A stretch of 27,382 nucleotides of DNA. Source: an uncultured Corynebacterium sp. GTDB taxonomy: Bacteria > Actinomycetota > Actinomycetes > Mycobacteriales > Mycobacteriaceae. This document shows positions 1 through 5,893 of this stretch, in pieces. The notes under the pieces were generated by a model, which saw nothing but the letters and a program-made list of their open reading frames with translations, searched no databases and was not told where the DNA came from. Each line of letters opens with the position of its first letter. Position 1 is the first letter of the stretch. Location of the stretch: the NCBI GenBank assembly GCA_946220775.1, contig CAMIFC010000027.1:1-27382 (forward strand), written 5' to 3'. The position numbers were made by a program, and so were the translations under genes.

Positions 1-580
1 GGCCTGCATCCCTGCCCCCTGCACCCCTGCGCCTTTATCCTTGCGCCAATGCGTGGTCTCTTAATTGCGCTTTGCTACCCGGGGTAAACCAAGATCCTTC
101 ACCATTCGATCTAGATCGAGTCACAGTGATCCTGGCAACCCCACTGGACCACTCCGCCGACCACGCCCAACGGTCAGCCCATGCTCGCCCCCCCACTAGC
201 CACGCCCACCGGCGGCTCCGTCGGCGAACTCACCGATCAGCCCCATCAGTCAAGCCCATCAGTAAATCTCGTCAGGGATCTCCACATCGGTAAACTCACC
301 CGACCAACCCCGCCGACCACCCCCGATAAAACCGGCTAAAGACAGCACATTTGACAAATATTGTGAAAACAGCCCCGGGCACCATGTGATCCACTTAAAA
401 TATCGAGCGGAAGCTGGTGGTTATGCTAGCTCACCGCCAACTGAACCTGCGTCTTCCCCACTTCCGGACAGAAACGCCTAAAATCGCAACTTAGATAGCC
501 CGAGACGTCCGTACAAACAAGCCCAACATACACTAGATACCGCCCAAGAAATCCCACAGTATTAGGTGAAAGGAGTCAGA
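1..580. other. Non-coding leader region at window start
   Basis: No convincing gene is present. The only open frame (about 72-293, +) is a compositional run of Pro, Arg, Ser and His codons without a ribosome site. The left part is C-rich with short imperfect repeats (CCGCCGACCAC at 156-166 and again at 311-321). A small palindrome, TACCC-G-GGGTA, lies at 76-86. A TTGACA word occurs at 351-356 without a good -10 at the right distance. In related genomes parB lies just upstream of the next gene, so its 3' end is probably left of base 1. I saw no parS-like palindrome. Confidence 0.6.
529..534 (+). promoter_or_regulatory. Probable -10 element for the GNAT-like gene
   Basis: TACACT fits the actinobacterial -10 pattern TANNNT and lies about 46 bases before the ATG at 581, giving a short untranslated leader. 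No clear -35 is visible, which is normal for corynebacterial housekeeping promoters. Confidence 0.35.
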
Positions 581-1642
581 ATGCATGTAGAGATCCGTTC
601 TCTTGGCTTCGAGAACTCCAGTGCCCTCACCCCCTCAGCGGCTCATAGCGTCTTTTGGGCGCTACCCTGCGACGATAACAATGTGCCGGTCTTCAGTGAG
701 GACCCAGAATTCGATAAACAGATCTGGCTCCAGCGGGTGCTCATGGAATGGGGCATCTGTGGCTTCACCGCATTCGTCGGCACCGGCGAGCCCGGGACGC
801 GTATGCAACCCGCCGGCACCGTATTTTTCGCGCCCGTTGCGTATCTTCCCGGCAGCGTCGCTCTCCCCACCTCCCCCATTTCACCGGACGCCATCCTGCT
901 ATCCACAGTCCACCTCAACGACGCGTACATGGGGCTCTACATTGAGCACAAACTCATTGACGCCGTCCTCACTGAGGCCCAGCGACGAGGCGTCAAGGCT
1001 GTCGAAGTGTTCGCACGCGACGAAGACGAACTGGACGCACTACTTGAAGAGTCTGGCGACGATTGGGATCAAGACGATTGGGGTCAAGACAAATGCACCC
1101 AAGACGACTGGGTTCACGAGAGCTGCGCTCAAGACCCCTGCAGCCACATTGAGCGGTCCACGGACAAGGCCCGAGTCGAGGAAGCTACAGCCGGTCCGAG
1201 TATCCGCACAGCACACCCTGCTGACGCGGTGGATCTGCTTGCCGGGTTGACGTCCGTAGCGAACTCGGATGAGCCTGGCTACTTCCCCGAGGCCTACAGA
1301 GGCTGGGAAGAGCCTAGGCCGCTGCACACTGGCGACGAGCGGCAGGATCAGCTCAGCCGGGCACCGATGCTGTCTGTCGACATTGTCGAAGAGGCTGGCT
1401 TTGAGAAGGTGGCGGATGACCCCCTATATCCGCGCTACCGCCGGGAGATCCCTCAAAGCGGTGGGTTGTTTAGCGAGAACGCCGATGATCGTTTCCGCGA
1501 GGCTTTCCCCGAGTGGGAGCCGCGAACCGTGATCGGCGGCAGCAAGTTCCAACGCCGCGGTGAGAGGCCGGGCGTGTGGCGGCGTCCCGACGCGTGGGGC
1601 CTGCTGCGGGACTACCACGAGCGAAGGGAGCTGCGACCCTAG
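581..1642 (+). CDS. GNAT-like conserved protein (Rv3916c type)
   Basis: A 353-residue protein with the position and character of the conserved hypothetical gene between parB and cwlM in mycobacteria (Rv3916c) and corynebacteria, often annotated as GNAT-like. The GNAT-like part spans about residues 55-147: a strand with GTVFFAPVAYLPG near 79-91, then LLSTVHL at 106-112 followed by a helix ending RRGVKAVEVFA. The acetyl-CoA loop is weak, so catalysis is uncertain and the substrate is unknown. The C-terminal half contains tryptophan- and arginine-rich segments conserved in feel with the family. ATG 581 is chosen because AAAGGAG sits five bases upstream; an in-frame GTG at 566 would place this ribosome site inside the gene. 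Residues about 156-187 form an odd acidic insertion rich in Asp, Trp and Cys. The gene converges on cwlM. Confidence 0.75.
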   Translation: MHVEIRSLGFENSSALTPSAAHSVFWALPCDDNNVPVFSEDPEFDKQIWLQRVLMEWGICGFTAFVGTGEPGTRMQPAGTVFFAPVAYLPGSVALPTSPISPDAILLSTVHLNDAYMGLYIEHKLIDAVLTEAQRRGVKAVEVFARDEDELDALLEESGDDWDQDDWGQDKCTQDDWVHESCAQDPCSHIERSTDKARVEEATAGPSIRTAHPADAVDLLAGLTSVANSDEPGYFPEAYRGWEEPRPLHTGDERQDQLSRAPMLSVDIVEEAGFEKVADDPLYPRYRREIPQSGGLFSENADDRFREAFPEWEPRTVIGGSKFQRRGERPGVWRRPDAWGLLRDYHERRELRP

Positions 1643-1666
1643 TGGCAGTGGTAGTGGCAGTGGCAG
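1642..1666 (+). repeat. Six-base tandem repeat over the stop codon
   Basis: Four tandem copies of GTGGCA (the second is GTGGTA) begin at the last base of the TAG stop and fill part of the short convergent gap before cwlM. No terminator hairpin with a T run was seen in this gap. Confidence 0.7.
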
Positions 1667-1706
1667 GTAAAGCCGTAGAGAGCTTAGAACCTAAAGTGAT
1701 TAGACC

Positions 1707-2924
1707 TTATAGCGCTTCAGTACGAAGAATCTCCGTGAAGCTGAACTGGCCGGTGCGGTGGCTGTCATTGTCCAACAGGTACAGGCGCTTCACCGACACC
1801 ACGATCGCTTCGGCGATCGTGTCCCGAACCTCTGGGGAGCTCAGCGCAGTGGTGTCCCCAGGATTGCTGAGATATCCGGGCACGACCTGGACGGTTGGCA
1901 TCTTCGTCAACCGCAGAATGTCCCACGTGCGGGCGTGGGTACGGCAATTCACGAGCGGCGTACGCGCCGCGATTTCACGCTGCACGAAACCCGACAGTTT
2001 CTCCCCCACCATGGAAGACGAACCGATATCCGAACCGAAGTAGAAGCTGGCCGCTCCATTGGCGCGCTCATTGGGGTAGTGATCGGTGCGCAGAGAAATC
2101 ATCACATCCGCCCCGAAGGCATTCGCGATGTCCGTGCGTTCTTGATCCGTCGGGTTGGCCGAGCGGGTGCGCGACAGAATCGTCTCCACGCCGGCAGCGA
2201 TCATGCGGCCCTCGAGCCGACTAGCCAGATCCCACAGAATTTCCTCTTCCGTGATCGAGCCATACGGACCCTGCACGGTTCGGCCCTTGTCGGGACCCCC
2301 ACAACCGGGATCAATGACGACACGCTTGCCCGACAGTTGCGGTCCGGCGGCGCGAATGCGTTCTTTTTCCCGGATCGACTGCGGCGAGCCACCTGTGATG
2401 CGTCGCCCAAGGTAGGTCAGCGCCCGCAGCGTTTCTGGACCGACGACGCCATCCGGGCTCAAGCCATACTCAAACTGGTAGGTCGTGACCGCTTCATGTG
2501 TCCGCTCGCCGAAGTGACCATCAACGCGACCCGTGTAGAAGCCGAGGTCATGGAGCTGCGACTGCAGCTGGGCGACGTCGTCTCCGACATATTCGTTGGT
2601 CTGGAGGGACAACACGCGATTGCCCAGGGTGTAGGACGCCTCGCGGAGGGCTCGCAGTGTTGTCGCGGAGATCACGCCATCAGCGATAATCCCGCGCCCC
2701 TGCTGGAACCCGCGGAGTGCGACCGAGAGCTCCTCGTCGAAGTATTCTTCCTGCTCGGTCCATTGCTGGTTGTTGGAGTCGCTGGCGTCCCCAGAAAAAC
2801 TCTCGAGAAGACCAAGCCGAGCCAGTGTGCCACGCACCTCCGCGACACGAGGGCTTTTATCCCCCACGCGCAGGAATACTGAGTACATGTCGGAATGCAC
2901 ATCTGGGTTGATCTCGGGGTTCAC
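1707..2924 (-). CDS. cwlM: CwlM-type peptidoglycan regulator (pseudo-amidase)
   Basis: A 405-residue protein with two peptidoglycan-binding-like repeats (about 22-93 and 112-170) and an Amidase_3 fold (about 201-380). The zinc site of active N-acetylmuramoyl-L-alanine amidases is broken. The DPGHGG motif reads DPGCGG (Cys208), the Ser-x-His position reads SLR (Arg279), and the catalytic Glu before the GF-SNP segment is Val348 in VPGYLSNPGD. The middle Glu ligand may survive around 226-228. No signal peptide is present, so the protein is cytoplasmic. This fits mycobacterial CwlM, a non-enzymatic protein phosphorylated by PknB that stimulates MurA and contacts MurJ. The tail after residue 385 has several Thr/Ser that could be phosphosites, by analogy only. 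The start is a GTG with AAGG about ten bases upstream; Met13 is an alternative. trxA lies upstream on the same strand. Confidence 0.85.
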   Translation of the reverse strand: MNPEINPDVHSDMYSVFLRVGDKSPRVAEVRGTLARLGLLESFSGDASDSNNQQWTEQEEYFDEELSVALRGFQQGRGIIADGVISATTLRALREASYTLGNRVLSLQTNEYVGDDVAQLQSQLHDLGFYTGRVDGHFGERTHEAVTTYQFEYGLSPDGVVGPETLRALTYLGRRITGGSPQSIREKERIRAAGPQLSGKRVVIDPGCGGPDKGRTVQGPYGSITEEEILWDLASRLEGRMIAAGVETILSRTRSANPTDQERTDIANAFGADVMISLRTDHYPNERANGAASFYFGSDIGSSSMVGEKLSGFVQREIAARTPLVNCRTHARTWDILRLTKMPTVQVVPGYLSNPGDTTALSSPEVRDTIAEAIVVSVKRLYLLDNDSHRTGQFSFTEILRTEAL

Positions 2925-3031
2925 CTTTTTATTCGCCTTACTACGTCTGCAGGAGGATGATGCTGCTTGGGATGCGATGGGGCACTGAGCCCAACGACGT
3001 GGAAACTACGTCCAACATCGCGTCCCTGGTT

Positions 3032-3355
3032 TTACATGTGTGCTTCGAGCTTTGCTTTGAGGGTTTCCTTGGACTGAAGCCCGGTGAGCTCCTCGACCTT
3101 CTTGCCGTCCTTGAAAACCAGTAGTGCTGGGATTGACATGATCTGGAACATGGTTCCGAGAGCCCGTTCTTCATCGACGTTCACCTTAGCAATGACCGCC
3201 CGATCGGCCACCTCTTCGGCGAGTTCCTCCAGGGTGGGGTTCATTCGCAGACACGGCTGGCACCATTGAGCCCAAAAATCGACGAGGACGGGCTTATCGT
3301 TCTCCACGACCGTCTCTTTGAACGACGCTTGCGTGACGTGCTGAATGGGAGACAC
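3032..3355 (-). CDS. trxA: Thioredoxin with WCQPC active site
   Basis: A 107-residue classical thioredoxin: cytoplasmic dithiol reductant recycled by the thioredoxin reductase encoded next to it. Residues 23-40 carry the VDFWAQW lead-in and the redox pair Cys32/Cys35; the cis-proline is Pro76 in SIPALLVFKDG, and the fold is full length. The active site reads WCQPC rather than the near-universal WCGPC (Gly33 to Gln), and the next residues are LRMNP. The codon is CAG, so it is not an obvious single-base misread of a Gly codon. The start is GTG with AGCAGG upstream. The gap to trxB is 120 bases and holds a possible -10 (TAGGCT, minus strand, 3455-3460), so trxA may have its own promoter besides read-through from trxB. 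Mycobacterial orthologue: trxC, Rv3914. Confidence 0.93.
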   Translation of the reverse strand: MSPIQHVTQASFKETVVENDKPVLVDFWAQWCQPCLRMNPTLEELAEEVADRAVIAKVNVDEERALGTMFQIMSIPALLVFKDGKKVEELTGLQSKETLKAKLEAHM

Positions 3356-3475
3356 TAAGACCTGCTTTCAGTCGGTGCAGTCCATGGCAGGAGCGCCATG
3401 AACACGGTGGTTCCGACGAAGAACTTTCGATGCGGAACTATTGAAGACTCCCCTAGCCTACCGCTGCAATCAAAA

Positions 3476-4534
3476 TTATCGCTGAAGCTTGGCGGGCAGC
3501 GCGGCCAAATATGCCTCCGCGTCCAGTGCCGCGCGGCAGCCACTGCCAGCAGCGGTGATGGCCTGCTGGTAGTGGGAATCGACCAGGTCACCAGCAGCAA
3601 ACACGCCCGGCAGGCTAGTCGCAGTGGTTGGTTCAGCAACCTTGACGTAGCCGTTTTCCTTGAGCTCAACTTGGCCTTCGAAAACTGTGACACGCGGGTC
3701 GTGACCGATGGCGACGAACATGGCGTCCATGGGGATTTCGGTGGTCTCGCCGGTTACGGTGTCCTCGATCTCCAGGGCGGTGACGGCCGCGTCGCCAATG
3801 ACGCGATTGACCTTGGAGTTCATCAGGAACTTGATCTTGGGGTTCTGCTTGGCGCGCTCGACCATGATCTTTGAGGCGCGGAACTCATCGCGACGGTGGA
3901 TCAGCGTGACGTTATCACCGAATTTCGTGAGGAAATCCGCCTCCTCCATCGCGGAGTCACCGCCACCAACAACGGCGATCTGTTTTTCCTTGAAGAAAAA
4001 GCCATCGCAGGTTGCGCAGGCCGACACGCCGCGGCCCAACAGCTCGTTTTCGCCTGGGATCCCGAGGTAGCGCGGCGCGGCGCCCGTCGCGAGGATGACG
4101 GCACGAGCCTGGAATTCTTCCCCATCGACCCAAACCTTCTTGATGTCGCCGGTCAGATCCATCTTTTCCACATCATCCATGCGCAGATCCGCACCGAAAC
4201 GCTCGGCCTGTGCACGCATCTGCTCCATCAGTTCTGGACCCATGATGCCCTCAGAAAAACCAGGGAAGTTTTCCACGTCCGTGGTCTGCATCAGCAGTCC
4301 GCCGTAATCCATCCCTTCGAAAACCAGTGGCTCCAGTTCGGCGCGCGCAGCATAAACCGCCGCGGTGTACCCAGCAGGTCCGGAACCGACGACGATGACG
4401 TTGTGGATTTTTTCGGACGCCACCCCGTTCGACCCTTCGCTGCCCGCGCTAGAAGTAGTGTCGTTAGCGTTATCAGCTGGCGATTCGGATCCGAGACCAA
4501 TACCGACGTTGGCCTGCAGGAATGGCTGGGACAT
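3476..4534 (-). CDS. trxB: Thioredoxin reductase
   Basis: A flavoprotein of 352 residues that passes electrons from NADPH to thioredoxin. The FAD-binding GSGPAGYTAA motif is at 50-59, the redox-active CATC pair at Cys173/Cys176, the NADPH-binding GGGDSA at 190-195 with HRRDEFRAS at 213-221, and the C-terminal FAD signature GVFAAGDLVD at 310-319. About 40 residues precede the usual start of the family; this extension is rich in Ser, Gly, Asn and Asp. ATG 4534 has GTGAGG seven bases upstream, which supports translating the extension. A GTG at Val38, just before the conserved core, is an alternative start. The gene follows sigM after 130 bases and precedes trxA, the same order as in mycobacteria but without room for the anti-sigma gene found there. 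Confidence 0.95.
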   Translation of the reverse strand: MSQPFLQANVGIGLGSESPADNANDTTSSAGSEGSNGVASEKIHNVIVVGSGPAGYTAAVYAARAELEPLVFEGMDYGGLLMQTTDVENFPGFSEGIMGPELMEQMRAQAERFGADLRMDDVEKMDLTGDIKKVWVDGEEFQARAVILATGAAPRYLGIPGENELLGRGVSACATCDGFFFKEKQIAVVGGGDSAMEEADFLTKFGDNVTLIHRRDEFRASKIMVERAKQNPKIKFLMNSKVNRVIGDAAVTALEIEDTVTGETTEIPMDAMFVAIGHDPRVTVFEGQVELKENGYVKVAEPTTATSLPGVFAAGDLVDSHYQQAITAAGSGCRAALDAEAYLAALPAKLQR

Positions 4535-4602
4535 ACAAAAACCTCACAATTGAATCTCGGTTGGATGCGCTGCGTGGAGCACTCATCGGTTGCAGTCTAT
4601 AG

Positions 4603-4628
4603 AACGCTGCTGGTGGTGAAAACATTCC
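4603..4628 (-). promoter_or_regulatory. Predicted SigM-type promoter of trxB
   Basis: On the minus strand GGAAT (4628-4624) is followed after 17 bases by CGTT (4606-4603). This resembles the SigM promoter pattern described in C. glutamicum (GGGAAT, 16-17 bases, CGTT). The predicted start of transcription lies about 60 bases before the trxB ATG. SigM of C. glutamicum is known to drive thioredoxin genes under disulfide stress, so the location makes sense. Confidence 0.5.
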
Positions 4629-4642
4629 GGCCCCATGGGGCC
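4629..4642. promoter_or_regulatory. Perfect 14-bp palindrome next to the trxB -35
   Basis: GGCCCCATGGGGCC is a perfect palindrome with no spacer, directly abutting the predicted -35 element of trxB. A dimeric regulator could bind here. It is unlikely to be a terminator because it has no loop and no T run. Confidence 0.4.
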
Positions 4643-4663
4643 AACCGCTCGAAGACCCTGTAT

Positions 4664-5317
4664 CTAAGATCCATATCCAGCACGGCCTAGGGAGTTCTGC
4701 AACAGTTTGCGTCCTCGCGCGTAACGAGACTTGATCGTGCCCGGGGCAACGCCTTCCATCGCTGCGATCTCATTGACCGAGAAACCAAACACGCTCCGCA
4801 GAACCACCGTGTTGCGGAAAACATCCGGCAAAGCGAGGAGCGCCTTTTGCAAATCCACACGAACTTCGTGGTGGAACTCCTGCGCGAAGGCTTTGGGGAG
4901 ATGGAACTGCCAATCAGATATATCCATCGCGCCTGCTTGAATCCGTCGGCATTGACTGTCGAGATAGTTGATTCCCACACGTCGAATCACTGTCACTAGC
5001 CACGTGACGACGGTGCACTCAAACTTAAAGGTATGCGCCCAGGAATGAATGCGAAGCGCGGCTTCCTGTATAACGTCTGGGATGTCGGGCGGATGAACTC
5101 CCACAGCTCTCAGGCACCAGCGGAGCCGGACCTCGTGGCGTCCTAATAAATCATGAAGAGCGAGCGGATCGCCGGCAATGTGGGCGCGAAGGAGAGCACG
5201 GTCGGCGGCATGCTCGGCGGCGCGGCTCGAAGTGGGATCGGAAGAATGCTGTGAATGATTAAGAGAACTAGCGGTTGAACCGGTGGCTGTGGTGGTCGGA
5301 TGTGCAATGGCCGTCAT
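4664..5317 (-). CDS. sigM: ECF RNA polymerase sigma factor SigM
   Basis: A 217-residue extracytoplasmic-function sigma factor. Region 2 spans about 40-123, with the core-binding part near IPDVIQEAALRIHSW and the -10-reading part near WLVTVIRR. Region 4 spans about 153-210, with the helix-turn-helix FSVNEIAAMEGVAPGTIKSRYARGR reading the -35. A Ser/Thr/His-rich leader of about 35 residues precedes region 2. The name rests on its place directly upstream of trxB-trxA, as for sigM of mycobacteria and C. glutamicum. ATG 5317 has a strong GGGGGAGAG ribosome site. No anti-sigma gene (rsmA in mycobacteria) fits in the 130 bases before trxB, so activity must be controlled in another way or by a gene elsewhere. 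Confidence 0.88.
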   Translation of the reverse strand: MTAIAHPTTTATGSTASSLNHSQHSSDPTSSRAAEHAADRALLRAHIAGDPLALHDLLGRHEVRLRWCLRAVGVHPPDIPDVIQEAALRIHSWAHTFKFECTVVTWLVTVIRRVGINYLDSQCRRIQAGAMDISDWQFHLPKAFAQEFHHEVRVDLQKALLALPDVFRNTVVLRSVFGFSVNEIAAMEGVAPGTIKSRYARGRKLLQNSLGRAGYGS

Positions 5318-5425
5318 GAAACTCTCCCCCAGAATGATGCTGTGATGCTTGCACCATGAGACTGCGTTGTGGTTGTGCTGTTGTGACTCTGCTGCGTGCG
5401 GATGAGAGGTATTCCCGGCCGCCGC

Positions 5426-5456
5426 GTGCCTCCGGAACCATGTGTTCCGGAGGCAC
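5426..5456. terminator. 13-bp hairpin upstream of sigM (terminator or operator)
   Basis: GTGCCTCCGGAAC and GTTCCGGAGGCAC form a perfect 13-bp stem around a five-base loop. It lies between the murJ stop and sigM and could end murJ transcripts or bind a regulator. No T run follows on either strand, which weakens the terminator reading. Confidence 0.45.
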
Positions 5457-5553
5457 CGCCGCTTAATCCCCCGGATGGTTCTTCGGGACCCCTGACCTGT
5501 GAAAATAGGGTCAGCCCCCTGCCCGGGTCGAGCTTCGTTATGAAGCCTCCCCC

Positions 5554-5599
5554 AACCTAAGAACCATCACTGTTGAGCGGCGGTGAACTTAGGTTAGCC
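5554..5599. promoter_or_regulatory. Iron-box-like half sites (possible DtxR target)
   Basis: AACCTAAG (5554-5561) and CTTAGGTT (5588-5595) form an inverted repeat. The right copy extends to TTAGGTTAGCC (5589-5599), identical to the first 11 bases of the corynebacterial DtxR box, but its second half matches poorly. It could be a weak DtxR site or only a hairpin. Confidence 0.25.
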
Positions 5600-5644
5600 C
5601 GTCTAAGTCAAACCTGCATGGCAACTTTTGAAAACCCAAAAAAC

Positions 5645-5653
5645 TGTGGATAA
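5645..5653 (-). promoter_or_regulatory. DnaA box 1 (TTATCCACA)
   Basis: The minus strand reads TTATCCACA exactly, the high-affinity DnaA box. It is one of two same-direction boxes 31 bases apart, both within the shared 12-mer CTGTGGATAACT on the plus strand. Confidence 0.6.
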
Positions 5654-5675
5654 CTTTCGGCGGTTGTGGCGGGCC

Positions 5676-5684
5676 TGTGGATAA
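5676..5684 (-). promoter_or_regulatory. DnaA box 2 (TTATCCACA)
   Basis: Second exact TTATCCACA on the minus strand, 31 bases (about three helical turns) from the first. The pair suggests a DnaA-binding module outside oriC. Confidence 0.6.
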
Positions 5685-5893
5685 CTCTGGCCGAGGTGGC
5701 GACGGATTGCCGGGCATAATTCGGTTCAACAATCGGGTGGCGCGGCCCATGGTTTTGGCAGGCTAGGTACATTGTGTGACCAGCATGAAGGCTGCATTGG
5801 GTCGCAGGGCGTGGGAGGTCACTTGCGCGTCCGGGCGCTCCCCTGCGCATATGGGCACTTCCCCCCCCAAGCGCCCTCAGCCTCACCCCCGCA

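Larger units (their letters stand above)
5318..5893. other. Long non-coding gap between sigM and murJ
   Basis: About 575 bases without a credible gene. It holds the sigM leader, a 13-bp hairpin at 5426-5456, a shorter inverted repeat around CTGACC/GGTCAG near 5490-5513, iron-box-like half sites at 5554-5599, two exact DnaA boxes at 5645-5684, and a run of eight C at 5861-5868 just after the murJ stop. No T-rich intrinsic terminator for murJ was seen. Confidence 0.7.

Noticed and set aside
72..293. Small open frame near the window start
   Set aside because: No ribosome site, compositional translation, no recognisable domain.
1758..2882. Long open frame (374 codons) antisense to cwlM
   Set aside because: It lies entirely opposite a well-supported gene and its Arg/His-rich translation matches no family; high-GC shadow.
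5600..5760. Possible replication origin
   Set aside because: Only two DnaA boxes, no AT-rich unwinding region and no dnaA or dnaN next to it.
5861..5868. Run of eight C as a phase-variation switch
   Set aside because: It lies after the murJ stop codon and in no gene, so slippage would not change a protein.
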